A DNA stretch of 64,000 nucleotides from Cohnella algarum (GCF_016937515.1 NZ_JAFHKM010000002.1:1917001-1981000), one strand, 5' to 3'; shown: positions 34,242 to 43,821, numbered from the stretch's first letter. The notes: generated from the letters alone by a model not told the origin. Program-made: numbers and translations.

Positions 34242-35546
34242 TCAATCGTAATAAATCTTCTTGCGCTTGATCGCCCCGCCGGCGGGACCGGCCGCAGCGT
34301 CGCCGTCCTTGCCGAGCGGCGCGAACTCCACCTTGACCGCCTCCAGCAAGCCGCCCCGGATCATTTCCCCGATCTCGGGGATGCATGCGGCAAGCTCCCG
34401 TTCGACGGCCACGCGCCGCTCCTCGCCGCCCGCGCCGCAGAGGATCCGAACCCGCAGCTTGTTGCCCGCAAGGTGCGCCTCGACGGCGGCGGGAGGCTCC
34501 ACATGGCGATACACGGCGTTTTCGATGTCGTAAACGCTTATTTTTTCCCCGTGCTTCAGCTCCGGTCCGAGCCGTTTGACGAGCGCCCCGAAGCTTTGCC
34601 GCCACCGGCCGTCGACCCGAATCGGGCGCAAATCCCGCACGACGTCGTACGTCACGTACCGCAGCGCGGGAAACATGTCGCGCGCAAGCGAAGTCAGCGC
34701 AAGCACGCATTCGTCTTCCTTGAGCGTATCCCCGTCGATCAGCCCGTCCGCGAAAACCGCCTTCGTCCCCGCCTCCGCCTCGCTGCCGGATGCGGTCGCG
34801 GCGGGCTTCAGCCCTTCCGCTTCGATGCCTTCCGCGAACAAGTAACGCCCGTGCTCGTGGGAAAAATAGGCGATCGTGCCGATTTCGATCGATCCGTACG
34901 TGTCCATGACGTCTTCGGCCCGAATGCCGAGCCGCCCCGCCGCGCGGGCGATCCAGGAAGGCGCGGCGGGCTCTCCGACGAGGATGACCTTGCGGATGCC
35001 GAAGCTTTCCGGGCCGTCCGCCGCCGCCAGCAGCCGGTCGAGAATGGACGGCATCGTATACAGGACGTGCGGACGGACGTCCCGCAGCCGCTCGAGATGG
35101 CGTTCGATCGGAAGCCGGAACGAAACGGCCTCCGCCCGAAGCCCGATGCTCTCCAAAATGCCGACCGCCGTGTCGGCCGCATGGCCCGTTCCCATGTCGG
35201 ACAGCGCGGTTGCGAGCGGCTCCCCGCCGTCCGCGGTTCCCCGGCACAAAAAACGGGCGAATACGTCCGCCTTGATGCTCGCGTAACGCTTTTCGTCCTC
35301 GTCGGAGTAATAAATCGTCTTGCGGTAGCCGCCGCTGGTGCCGGATGTCCGGTACGTTCGAAGGCCCGGCTGGCGGCTTAACGGATTGTCCGGCGTGTAG
35401 TAATGCTTCTCGAGCTCGGCGGACGTCAGGAGGGGGAGCGCGGCGAGCGTTGGGTCGGTCCGCTCCTTCCCGAGCAGGCGGCCGTACCAGGGGAAGGCGA
35501 GCAGCGTTCGCTCGAGCTTGGCTTGCAATTGCTCGCTGGTCAGCAT
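34242..35546 (-). CDS. Adenylate-forming ligase, phenylacetate-CoA-ligase/PaaK-like
   Basis: A 434-residue ANL-superfamily enzyme of the PaaK/coenzyme F390 synthetase group, which activates a carboxylic acid as AMP ester and passes it to CoA, a carrier protein or an amine. The phosphate loop is YRTSGTSGGYRKT near residue 80; DTYGSIEIG near 210 matches the aromatic/acidic adenylation motif; RYVTYDVVRDL lies near 315 and the chain ends with a basic IKRKKIYYD tail. ATG 35546 is preceded by GGAGG. The gene ends 10 bp before sbnA, so ligase, sbnA and sbnB form one transcript. It probably activates 2,3-diaminopropionate or its acyl partner, but this is inference. Confidence 0.82.
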   Translation of the reverse strand: MLTSEQLQAKLERTLLAFPWYGRLLGKERTDPTLAALPLLTSAELEKHYYTPDNPLSRQPGLRTYRTSGTSGGYRKTIYYSDEDEKRYASIKADVFARFLCRGTADGGEPLATALSDMGTGHAADTAVGILESIGLRAEAVSFRLPIERHLERLRDVRPHVLYTMPSILDRLLAAADGPESFGIRKVILVGEPAAPSWIARAAGRLGIRAEDVMDTYGSIEIGTIAYFSHEHGRYLFAEGIEAEGLKPAATASGSEAEAGTKAVFADGLIDGDTLKEDECVLALTSLARDMFPALRYVTYDVVRDLRPIRVDGRWRQSFGALVKRLGPELKHGEKISVYDIENAVYRHVEPPAAVEAHLAGNKLRVRILCGAGGEERRVAVERELAACIPEIGEMIRGGLLEAVKVEFAPLGKDGDAAAGPAGGAIKRKKIYYD

Positions 35547-35751
35547 AGGCGGGCCTCCGGCGAATTTTTTTGTCTTCCGTTCGATGCGGCGATTGTGCTG
35601 CAAGCTCTGCGCTATTTGGTTTCATTGTATGTGCCTAGCCCCGGATGGTTCTTTGCCGGCCGTTAGGCGCCAGCCTTTCCTTGAAGGATGAAACTTCCAT
35701 ATGGTATCGGATAGGCTCCCCGAGCCGATCGAAACCGGAGGCGAGAAGAGA

Positions 35752-36542
35752 ATGAAGAGCAATCGAAAAACGCTTTCGAGCAAATGGCTTAAAACGCGGA
35801 TCGCGGAAAAATCGGCTTCGCTTCGACCGCACGTGCCTGAAACGAAGCGGTGGGGCCGCTCCTCGTTCGAAGGAATGCTGCGGCGGCACGGCCTCGTCTA
35901 CGTCAAGCCGACAAACGGCTCGTGCGGCGTCGGCGTCATGCGCGCCGAGCTGAGGCGGAGAACGGGGGCGGTCGACGTTCAATCCGGGACAACGCGAGTC
36001 CGGCTGGCGTCCCCCGGGAAGCGTACGGATGGATCGAACGCCGCAAGCCGGCCAAGCCGTATCTCGTGCAGCAAGGCATTCGCGTCCTCCGCAAGGAAGG
36101 GCGCCCGATCGATTTTCGCGTCGTCATCCAGCGCAACGGGGCGCGCGAATGGGAAGTGTCGGGCATGCTGGCGCGCGTCGCGTCACCCGGCAAAGCCGTT
36201 ACGAACGGAAGCCAAGGGGGAAGCATTTATTCGGCCGACGACGTGCTGGCCGAGCAGGCCGGCAAGAGCGAAGCGGCGCGAATCGCAGCCGGCTTCGAGC
36301 GGCTGGCGAGGGAAACGGCAAGGCAGTTCGCCCTTTCCTATCCGAGGATGAACGAGCTCGGGCTCGATATCGCGGTAGACAAACGGCTGCGAAGCTGGAT
36401 TCTCGAGGTCAACACGAAGCCCGACCCGCGTCCGTTCGCGCTGCTGGACGACCCGTCCATGCTGCAAAAAATCCTCGAGCTGGCAAAAGGGTACGGGCGA
36501 ATTTGCGATATGACGGTGCGAAAAGCAAAAAAAGGCCGGTAG
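35752..36542 (+). CDS. YheC/YheD-like ATP-grasp protein (frame broken in this sequence)
   Basis: The gene is divergent from the ligase operon. The first frame gives MKSNRKTLSSKWLKTRIAEK, a short helical start, and VYVKPTNGSCGVGVMR, the ATP-grasp lysine loop. The second frame gives AYGWIERRKPAKPYLVQQGI, DFRVVIQRNGAREWEVSGML and ELGLDIAVDKRLRSWILEVN, the metal and ATP-binding end (the last Glu and Asn). One extra C in C5 at 36011-36015 joins them (ASPREAYGW) into about 264 residues. Relatives in Bacillus are linked to the spore coat, but the reaction is not established. An alternative start at 35701 adds 17 residues. Confidence 0.82.
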
Positions 36543-36657
36543 GCAGGAGCCTGGCGGGAAATCGCGAACATATAAATGGAATGTATGCGCTTTCCCGCCG
36601 GGTTCGGCGCAAGCTTTGACAAGGGCTTCCTCCAGGATCAATAATTGCGGCAACTAT

Positions 36658-36686
36658 TTGACAGATAACATTACATAAAATTATCA
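36658..36686 (+). promoter_or_regulatory. Probable promoter of the AraC gene
   Basis: TTGACA (36658-36663) and TTATCA (36681-36686) are 17 bp apart, about 48 bp before ATG 36734. The -10 match is modest. Confidence 0.5.
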
Positions 36687-36733
36687 TTAAAGGACAAAAA
36701 ACGGATGCCTAACCTTCAAAGGAGGGATAAAAC

Positions 36734-37609
36734 ATGACATTACTGCCTTCGGCCGATATTCCCCGGGAGAAGACGAAACTGAACAAACGCTTTCCAATCC
36801 ATATCGAGGATACGGTAGGCGTCGACTCCGGCTATCAGAAGCTGCATTGGCACGACGCGCTCGAAATCAACCTGATCAAGTCCGGCAGCGGCTATTACAT
36901 CATTAACGGAGAGACGTTCGAGTTTCGCCAGGGGGACATTTTGCTCATCAATTCCAACGACCTCCATTGCGCCTATGAAACTCGCGATCTCATCCTGCAG
37001 GTCGTCTCGTTCGACGGGGGCTGGCTGACCGGGACGCTGCGCTACGATCCGGAAATTCTTGCGCCTTTCAAGGAGATGGGCGTCAACTTCACGAATCTGC
37101 TCGACCGCGAGCATCCCCGCATCGGCTTGCTGCGCTCGCTGCTGCTCGAAATGCAGCTCGAGCACGACAGCGAACTGCGTTCCAACACCTCGCTCGTCTA
37201 CGCCTGCCTGCACCAGTTTCTCGCTTACGTCAACCGCGATTTCCGCTTCGCCCGCAAGGACGGCATCCAAAGCCCGGTCAATGCCGCCCAGCTCGAAAAG
37301 GTGAGGCGCGTCATTCACGCCATGGAGACCGACCTCGCCCACCCCTGGTCGCTGCAGGAGCTGGCGGAGCTTGCTTTCCTGAGTCCGTCCCGGTTCTGCG
37401 ACGTATTTCGCCGGACGGTCGGCGTGCCTCCGCAGCTGTACCTCATCCAGCTCCGGCTGGAAAAGGCCGTCGCGCTGCTGGAGACGACCGATCTGAAAAT
37501 CGTCGACATCGCCATGGAATGCGGCTTCCGCACGTTGTCCAACTTCAACCGCCTGTTCAACCGCCATTTCGGCTACGCGCCCCGCACCGTCCGCAAGCGG
37601 ACTTCCTGA
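36734..37609 (+). CDS. AraC-family regulator of the sugar operon
   Basis: A 291-residue regulator. The N-terminal cupin-like domain has HWHDALEINLIKSGSGYYII and DILLINSNDLH and should sense a sugar. The C-terminal double helix-turn-helix (about 190-290) has WSLQELAELAFLSPSRFCDV, FRRTVGVPPQLYLIQLRLE and DIAMECGFRTLSNFNRLF. AAAGGAGGG precedes ATG 36734. Five genes for an ABC importer, a kinase and a GH4 glycosidase follow in the same direction, which it most likely activates. Confidence 0.9.
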   Translation: MTLLPSADIPREKTKLNKRFPIHIEDTVGVDSGYQKLHWHDALEINLIKSGSGYYIINGETFEFRQGDILLINSNDLHCAYETRDLILQVVSFDGGWLTGTLRYDPEILAPFKEMGVNFTNLLDREHPRIGLLRSLLLEMQLEHDSELRSNTSLVYACLHQFLAYVNRDFRFARKDGIQSPVNAAQLEKVRRVIHAMETDLAHPWSLQELAELAFLSPSRFCDVFRRTVGVPPQLYLIQLRLEKAVALLETTDLKIVDIAMECGFRTLSNFNRLFNRHFGYAPRTVRKRTS

Positions 37610-37756
37610 TAGCCGAATCGGCATCGCGGCGGATCGCGCGCGCAGCAGCGCCCGGAACAGTAAGATAGTATCAGTTTTCGGTTGATTTGGCGAAGAGACG
37701 CCGTCCCCCGGAAGGTAAGATAAAGGAAATAAACCGACGGGGGGCTGCAGTGGCAT

Positions 37757-38710
37757 ATGGCGCAAACCGAACCTCGCATCCTGCGGAACGCCGCGGATAA
37801 ACCGTCCGCCCTCATCCGTTTTTTCCGGCAGTGGGACATTCAGCTTATGGTCGTGCCGGCGCTGCTCTTTTTGTTCATATTCAGTTACATCCCCATGTAC
37901 GGAGTGCTGATGGCGTTCCAGGACTACAGTCTCTTCAAAGGCTTTTTCGGAAGTCCGTGGGTCGGCTTCAAGCATTTCGAAATGTTTTTCAACGCGCCCG
38001 AATTTTGGACCGTCATCCGCAATACGGTCGTCATCAGCTTGCTCAAGCTGCTGATCGGGTTTCCGGCGCCGATCGTTCTGGCGCTCTTGCTGAACGAAGT
38101 CCGCAGCCGGGTGTTCAAGCGGACGATCCAGACGATCAGCTACTTGCCCCACTTTCTCTCCTGGGTTATCGTGTCGGGCCTCGTCGGGTCGATTCTGTCG
38201 ACCGAGAACGGCAGCCTCAACCTGCTGCTCCAAAGCCTGAACCTGATCGAGGAGCCGATCAATTTCCTGTCCGTTCCCGAATATTTCTGGACGATTCTCA
38301 TCACGACCGACGTATGGAAGGAAATCGGTTTTTCCTCCATCGTCTACCTGGCCGCGATCGCCGGAGTCGACCCCCATTTGCACGAGGCGGCGGCCGTGGA
38401 CGGGGCGAGCCGGTTCCGGCAAATTTTCTCGATTACGCTTCCCGCCATTTTGCCGGTCGTGATCGTCTTCCTCATCCTGGCCATCGGAAACTTCCTGAAC
38501 GCGGGCTTTGAAAATATTTTGCTGCTCGGCTCGAATCCCGTGCTGCGCGACGTCAGCGACGTCATCGACACGTATGTATACCGGATCGGCATCCAGAACT
38601 CCCGCTACTCGTACGCGACCGCCGCGGGACTGTTCAAGGCGCTGATCAGCGTCGGCTTGTTGGTCGCGGCGAATTATTTGGCCCGCCGGTCGGGGAACAG
38701 TCTGTGGTAA
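37757..38710 (+). CDS. Sugar ABC transporter permease, LplB type
   Basis: A 317-residue membrane protein with six segments. Its EAA motif for ATPase contact is EAAAVDGASRFRQIFSITLP near residue 210. The opening MQ...QWDIQLMVVPALLFLF and YIPMYGVLMAFQDYSLFKG are characteristic of the LplB/PonB-like permeases of Paenibacillus oligosaccharide importers. It pairs with the next permease; the ATPase is not in the operon and is presumably a shared MsmX-type subunit, as is common for these systems. Confidence 0.92.
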   Translation: MAQTEPRILRNAADKPSALIRFFRQWDIQLMVVPALLFLFIFSYIPMYGVLMAFQDYSLFKGFFGSPWVGFKHFEMFFNAPEFWTVIRNTVVISLLKLLIGFPAPIVLALLLNEVRSRVFKRTIQTISYLPHFLSWVIVSGLVGSILSTENGSLNLLLQSLNLIEEPINFLSVPEYFWTILITTDVWKEIGFSSIVYLAAIAGVDPHLHEAAAVDGASRFRQIFSITLPAILPVVIVFLILAIGNFLNAGFENILLLGSNPVLRDVSDVIDTYVYRIGIQNSRYSYATAAGLFKALISVGLLVAANYLARRSGNSLW

Positions 38711-38728
38711 CGCAAGGGGGTGAGCAAG

Positions 38729-39622
38729 ATGAAGCTGTCGGCCGGCGATAGAGCGTTTCTGATTGTCATTTACGTTTTGCTGCTTATTCTCGGATTCGCC
38801 GCTTTTTATCCGTTCTGGAACGCAGCCGTCATTTCGTTCAACTCGGGGACGGACACGATGAAGGGCGGGGTGACGTTCTGGCCCCGGGAGTTTTCGCTTG
38901 ACAATTACCGGATCGTGTTCGAGGACAGCCGGCTCGTGGGCGCTTTCGTCATCTCGATCCTGCGGACGGCGGTCGGCACGCTTTGCACCATTTTGGCGAC
39001 AGCCGTATTCGCCTACGGCATGACGAAGCGGGAGCTGATCGGGCGCAAGTTTTACATGGTGTTTTGCATCATTACGATGTATTTCAGCGGCGGTCTCATT
39101 CCTTCCTTTCTGCTTATTCGCGAGTTGGGGCTGTTCAATACGTTCTGGGTCATGGTCATTCCGGGTCTGATCAGCGTGTGGGACATGATCATTTTCCGGA
39201 CGTTCTTCATGGGATTGCCCGCCGGCCTCGAAGAATCGGCCAAGGTCGACGGCAGCTCCAACTGGGGCATTTTGTTCCGCATCGTGCTGCCGTTGTCCGG
39301 TCCCGTCATCGCGACGCTGTCGCTGTTCACGGCTGTGTACCACTGGAACGACTGGTTTGCGCCGAGCATCTATATCAGCAATGCGGATTTGCTTCCGATT
39401 CAGACGAAGCTGCAGCAAATTTTGAATTCCAACATTATGAGCGAGCAGATGCAGCAGATGGATCCGGCGACGCAAGGACGGCTCAACAAAATGCGGACGG
39501 TGACGTCCAAGTCGCTTTCGATGGCGACGATGATGGTCGCGACGCTCCCGATCCTGTGCGTCTATCCGTTCGTTCAGAAGTATTTCGTGAAAGGCGTGCT
39601 CGTCGGTTCTCTCAAAGGTTGA
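38729..39622 (+). CDS. Sugar ABC transporter permease, LplC/YtcP type
   Basis: A 297-residue membrane protein with six segments, second half of the import channel. The EAA motif is EESAKVDGSSNWGILFRIVL near 170, and NDWFAPSIYISNADLLPIQT is typical of this subgroup. ATG 38729 lies 6 bp after AAGGGGG; a GTG at 38720 is less likely because it overlaps the ribosome site. It lies 18 bp after the first permease. Confidence 0.92.
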   Translation: MKLSAGDRAFLIVIYVLLLILGFAAFYPFWNAAVISFNSGTDTMKGGVTFWPREFSLDNYRIVFEDSRLVGAFVISILRTAVGTLCTILATAVFAYGMTKRELIGRKFYMVFCIITMYFSGGLIPSFLLIRELGLFNTFWVMVIPGLISVWDMIIFRTFFMGLPAGLEESAKVDGSSNWGILFRIVLPLSGPVIATLSLFTAVYHWNDWFAPSIYISNADLLPIQTKLQQILNSNIMSEQMQQMDPATQGRLNKMRTVTSKSLSMATMMVATLPILCVYPFVQKYFVKGVLVGSLKG

Positions 39623-39713
39623 CTTTGGTTGGGTTTAAAGGCGCCAGGCCTTTGCCGCGGATCCTTTTGATTTTTGGGTCCCATATAAAAGAATTGAAGG
39701 GAGAGATTGTAAA

Positions 39714-41384
39714 ATGAAAAAGCGAAACAGAGCTTTGACGCTATCGCTTTCGGCTTTGATTGCGGTCGCGCTGATCCTGTCGGGGTGCACGTCGGGCAAC
39801 AACGAGGCTGCGCCTTCCTCCTCGGCCGCGCCGTCCGCCAGCGCAAGCGGGGCCGAAGAGACGGCGGGCGGCGACGTCTACGAGCTGGGCAAGGAGCCGC
39901 TGGAGTTTTCATTCTACGGCCATTACGACTGGTACACGATGCCGAACTGGGGCGAGGACCTGGCGTCGAAATGGATCCAGGAAAACAAGAAGGTCAACGT
40001 CGTGCCGGTCAGCTCCGGCGGCAACGCGGCGCAAAAGCTGAGCACGATGATCGTTTCGGGCGAGCTGCCGGACGTCATCTGGACGGAGCGCGGCGCCGAC
40101 GTCGAGAAGCTGCGCGCGGCCGGCATGCTCGTTCCGTTCGACGAATATTTGGAGAAATATCCGAATTTGAAAAAATGGGCGGGCGAATCGACGCTGAACA
40201 TGCTGCGCTCTCCCGACGGCAAAATCTATCAATTCCCGAACTGGTACACGACCCAGCCTAACGGCAACTCCGGCTACCTGGTCAACAAAAAGATCTACAA
40301 CGAGCTGGGCGCCCCGAAGCTCGAAACGATCGACGATCTGTACAACTATTTGAAGCTCGTGAAAGAGAAGTACCCCGACGTCGTTCCGCTGGAAGGCGGG
40401 CAATCGGCGGAAGCGATCGATATTTTGTCCTCGGCCTACGCGGAGAATCGTCCGTATTTGTTCAGCGCTCTCAGCATGATGGCCGTTCCGAAAGACGGCA
40501 AAATGACGTCCGTATTTCTGGATGAACCGTTCCGCGAGTCGATCGCGTTCGGCGCGAAGCTGTACCGCGAAAAGCTGTTGAACCAGGATACGTTCAGCCA
40601 GCCGCTGGAGCAAGTCGAGCAAAAGATCGTCACGGGCAAAATCGCGGTATTCGCCGCGTCGAGCCCGACCGAGTTCGGCGCCATCGGCAACGCTTTGCTG
40701 GAGGCGGAGGATCCGGAAGCCGGCTACATCATGATTTGGCCGATTCATAAAGAAGGCCTGGACAAAAATAAAATTTTTACAGGCTACTACAACCAGCTCG
40801 GCTGGAACGTCAGCGTTATTACGAAAAACGCGGAAAACCCCGAAGCGATCTTCGCCTTCCTCGATTGGATGACCGGGCCGGAAGGGCAGCGGGTCATCAT
40901 GTGGGGACCCCCGGGACTGTACTGGGACGGCGTCGACGAAGAGGAGGCTCCGCTGTTCACCGACAAGTTCACGAGCGACACGAAAGGCCGCGACGAACTG
41001 ATGAATTCCACGGTCAACCTGCAATGGGTCGGCAACACAGTCTATGTGGATAACTCGAAAATGAAGTTCGAATCGACGCTGCCCGACGACCAGAAAAGCT
41101 GGGAAACGAAATGGCAGTCGGAAATTACGTGGAAAACGCAATACAACACGACGGAGTTCGTCAACCTCGAGCCTGCCGGCGATTCCGACGAAGGCATTAT
41201 CGCGCAAAGCGTCAAGGAAATTTACGAGAAAGTCCGCGCCCAGGCGATTCTGAATGCCAAGAGCGACGAAGAGGTGTACGCCCTGCTCGACCAGGCGGAA
41301 GCCGACGCGCAGAAGGTCGGATACGAAAAGCTGCTCGAGTACAAAACGCAAAAATGGCAGGAAAATCTGAACATGTTGAAATGA
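39714..41384 (+). CDS. Sugar ABC transporter solute-binding lipoprotein (LipO-like)
   Basis: A 556-residue family-1 type binding protein, long form as used with LplB/LplC permeases. The signal peptide ends in lipobox LILSGC (Cys25), followed by a Ser/Ala/Glu tether. The mature part shows LEFSFYGHYDWYTMPNWGED, DVIWTERGADVEKLRAAGML, QFPNWYTTQPNGNSGYLVNK and a long C-terminal helix region. Aromatic residues are many, as in oligosaccharide binders. The ligand is unknown; the operon enzymes suggest a beta-linked disaccharide. GGGAGAG precedes ATG 39714. Confidence 0.92.
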   Translation: MKKRNRALTLSLSALIAVALILSGCTSGNNEAAPSSSAAPSASASGAEETAGGDVYELGKEPLEFSFYGHYDWYTMPNWGEDLASKWIQENKKVNVVPVSSGGNAAQKLSTMIVSGELPDVIWTERGADVEKLRAAGMLVPFDEYLEKYPNLKKWAGESTLNMLRSPDGKIYQFPNWYTTQPNGNSGYLVNKKIYNELGAPKLETIDDLYNYLKLVKEKYPDVVPLEGGQSAEAIDILSSAYAENRPYLFSALSMMAVPKDGKMTSVFLDEPFRESIAFGAKLYREKLLNQDTFSQPLEQVEQKIVTGKIAVFAASSPTEFGAIGNALLEAEDPEAGYIMIWPIHKEGLDKNKIFTGYYNQLGWNVSVITKNAENPEAIFAFLDWMTGPEGQRVIMWGPPGLYWDGVDEEEAPLFTDKFTSDTKGRDELMNSTVNLQWVGNTVYVDNSKMKFESTLPDDQKSWETKWQSEITWKTQYNTTEFVNLEPAGDSDEGIIAQSVKEIYEKVRAQAILNAKSDEEVYALLDQAEADAQKVGYEKLLEYKTQKWQENLNMLK

Positions 41385-41499
41385 CGACGTCGACTAACTA
41401 TTGACGGCAGCGGAGTCGGTTGGCCGGACGGCATGGCGCTGGCGCAGCGCATGTCCGGCAGGCCGGCTCCGTTGCCGCTGCAAGGGAGCGTGAGGCTGC

Positions 41500-42492
41500 A
41501 TGAATTACTATTTGGGGGTAGACGGAGGCGGCAGCAAAACGCTCGCCGTCGTTTGCGACGAAAGAGGCGTCATCCTGGGCCGGGGCCACAGTGGATGCGG
41601 CAATCACCAGTCCGGGACCGAACCGGCGAAAGCGAACATCCGCGAAGCGGTGGAAGGCGCGCTGGCGCAGGCGGGACTTAAGCGCGGGGAGATCGCGTTT
41701 ACGGTATACGGGCTGGCGGGAGCCGACCGGGAGGCGGATTTTCGCGTATTGCGTCCGATGCTGGCCGATCTCGGGCTTGCCGCGCACGACATCGTGTGCG
41801 ATACGGTCATCGGCCTGCGCGCGGGCACCCGGCAGCCGGACGGCGTCGTGCTGGTGTGCGGCAGCGGCACCAACTGCTACGGAATCAACAAGCGGGGAGA
41901 ATCGTTCCAGTGCGGGGGCTTCGGCTATCCGTACGGAGATTTCGGCGGCGGCACCGATCTGGCGGTCGAAGCCTTTCGTTCCGTCATCCGGGCATGGGAG
42001 GGACGGGGCGAACCGACGCTGCTGACGGAAGCCGTTCCGGCGTCGCTGGGTTACGCTTCCGTCGAGGCGATGTTCCACGACTTCCTGGATCGCGACGCCC
42101 GCATTCCGCGCCATCTCGCCAAGCTGCTGTTCGAGGTTGCGGACCGGGACGAGGTGGCTCGCCGGATTTTGCGCCGTCAGGGCAGGGAGCTGGGCCTTTC
42201 GGCTGAAGCGACGATCCGCCGACTGGGCATGGAAGGGGACGCGTTCGACCTCGTGCTGGTGGGCAGCGTGCTGACGAGAGGCGAGAGCCGGTTCGTCGCT
42301 CCTTACATCGAAGAGGTCGTGCTTCCGACCGCGCCCGGCTGCGGGCTGCGCGTGCTGACGATCGAACCGGTCGGAGGCGCGCTTCTGCTTGCCATGGAGC
42401 GGACCGGGCGGGAAGTTCCGGCCGAGGCGTACGATAATTTGTCGCGGGCGCTAGCGGTAAACGCGGCCGACGGAGGAGGAAACGAAGAATGA
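41500..42492 (+). CDS. BadF/BadG/BcrA/BcrD-type sugar kinase (N-acetylglucosamine-kinase-like)
   Basis: A 330-residue ASKHA-fold kinase. The phosphate-1 motif is LGVDGGGSKTLAVV at residues 4-17; VVLVCGSGTNCYGI, GGFGYPYGDFGGGTDLAVEA and a late VLVGSVLTRG complete the ATP site. Members phosphorylate N-acetylglucosamine, glucosamine or related sugars. Its gene overlaps the GH4 glycosidase start by 4 bp, so it is translationally coupled to it. It may phosphorylate the imported disaccharide and so create the 6-phospho substrate that the GH4 enzyme needs. Confidence 0.88.
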   Translation: MNYYLGVDGGGSKTLAVVCDERGVILGRGHSGCGNHQSGTEPAKANIREAVEGALAQAGLKRGEIAFTVYGLAGADREADFRVLRPMLADLGLAAHDIVCDTVIGLRAGTRQPDGVVLVCGSGTNCYGINKRGESFQCGGFGYPYGDFGGGTDLAVEAFRSVIRAWEGRGEPTLLTEAVPASLGYASVEAMFHDFLDRDARIPRHLAKLLFEVADRDEVARRILRRQGRELGLSAEATIRRLGMEGDAFDLVLVGSVLTRGESRFVAPYIEEVVLPTAPGCGLRVLTIEPVGGALLLAMERTGREVPAEAYDNLSRALAVNAADGGGNEE

Positions 42493-43778
42493 AAGTAGCG
42501 GTTATCGGCGGGGGCTCGTCCTATACGCCGGAATTGATCGAAGGCTTCATCGCCAATTACGACAAGCTTCCCGTGAAGGAGATCGTGCTGGTTGACATTC
42601 CCCAAGGAGAGTGGAAGCTCGACATCGTGGGTCGGCTGGCCCGGCGCATGGTGGCGAAATCGGGCTTGCCGATCGAGGTCGGCATGACGCTGGACCGGCG
42701 CGCGGCGCTTGCGGGGGCGGACTTCGTCTCGACCCAGATGCGGGTCGGGCTGCTCGAAGCGAGGGGGTGGGACGAGACGATCCCGCTGCGTTACGGGATG
42801 ATCGGGCAGGAGACGACCGGGCCCGGCGGCATGATGAAGGCGCTGCGGACGATTCCCGTGCTGCTCGATATCGCGAAGGACATGGAGGAGCTGTGTCCCG
42901 ACGCCTGGCTGCTCAACTTCACCAATCCGGCCGGGATGGTGACCGAAGCGATTCTGAAGCATTCCCGCATCCGTTCGGTCGGCCTGTGCAATTCGCCGAT
43001 CGGCGCCTACAAATGGTTGTCCTCCTTGTACGGGGTGCCGATCGACCGCATTCATTGCGAGTTTGTCGGGCTGAACCACCTGCACTGGATCAGCGAAATT
43101 ACGGTGGACGGCGTGCCGAAGCTGCCGGAGCTGCTGGGCAACCGCGACGGCTATTCCGCCAAAAACGTGCCCCAGTTTCAATGGAACGCGGAGCTGCTTC
43201 GCTCGCTTGGGGCGATTCCGTCCTATTATTTGAAGTATTTTTACCTGCATCGCGAAATGCTGGCGGAGCAGCAGGCGGCCGCGGCCAAGGGCGAAACCCG
43301 CGCGGAAACGGTGAAGCGGCTGGAAGACGAGCTGTTCGACATTTACCGGGACGAGAATCTCTCGGAAAAGCCGAAACAGCTCGAACAGCGCGGCGGCGCC
43401 TACTATTCCGAGGCGGCGGTGAAGCTCATGGTTTCGCTGCATAACGATTCCCGCGACGTGCAGACGCTGAACGTGTCGAACGGCGGCATCCTCGATTTTC
43501 TGCCCGACGACGCCTGCATCGAGGTGAACTGCGTCGTAACGGCCGAGGGCCCGATTCCGCAGCCGCTCAAGGTCGTTCCGCCTTCTGTCAAAGGGTTGAT
43601 TCACGCGGTGAAAACCTACGAGCAGCTGGCGATCGAGGCGGCCGTCACCGGCGACGCGGGCAAGGCGCTGCTGGCGCTGTCCCACCACCCGCTCGTGCCG
43701 TCGGCGAACGACGCGGAGAAGATGCTGAGCGAAATGCTGGAGCGGAACAAGCCGTATTTGCCCCGTTTTTTCCGCTGA
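42489..43778 (+). CDS. GH4-family 6-phospho-beta-glucosidase
   Basis: A 429-residue glycoside hydrolase of family 4, which cleaves by an unusual NAD- and Mn-dependent oxidation-elimination mechanism. The NAD motif is VAVIGGGSSYTPEL at the N terminus; GMIGQETTGPGGM, LLNFTNPAGMVTEAIL, GLCNSPIGAYK (metal-binding Cys) and GLNHLHWI (His) are the family active-site blocks of the 6-phospho-beta-glucosidase branch. The substrate should be a 6-phosphorylated beta-disaccharide such as cellobiose- or chitobiose-6-phosphate. No PTS is nearby, so the upstream kinase is the likely source of the phosphate. Confidence 0.92.
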   Translation: MKVAVIGGGSSYTPELIEGFIANYDKLPVKEIVLVDIPQGEWKLDIVGRLARRMVAKSGLPIEVGMTLDRRAALAGADFVSTQMRVGLLEARGWDETIPLRYGMIGQETTGPGGMMKALRTIPVLLDIAKDMEELCPDAWLLNFTNPAGMVTEAILKHSRIRSVGLCNSPIGAYKWLSSLYGVPIDRIHCEFVGLNHLHWISEITVDGVPKLPELLGNRDGYSAKNVPQFQWNAELLRSLGAIPSYYLKYFYLHREMLAEQQAAAAKGETRAETVKRLEDELFDIYRDENLSEKPKQLEQRGGAYYSEAAVKLMVSLHNDSRDVQTLNVSNGGILDFLPDDACIEVNCVVTAEGPIPQPLKVVPPSVKGLIHAVKTYEQLAIEAAVTGDAGKALLALSHHPLVPSANDAEKMLSEMLERNKPYLPRFFR

Positions 43779-43821
43779 TCGGTTGATGGCGGCTAAGTCA
43801 TTTCAAACCGTGGAAACCTCC

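Noticed and set aside
36740-39475. A 911-codon minus-strand open frame opposite the sugar permeases
   Set aside because: It is a GC-driven antisense shadow of three recognised genes, with a His/Arg/Gln-rich composition and no family resemblance.
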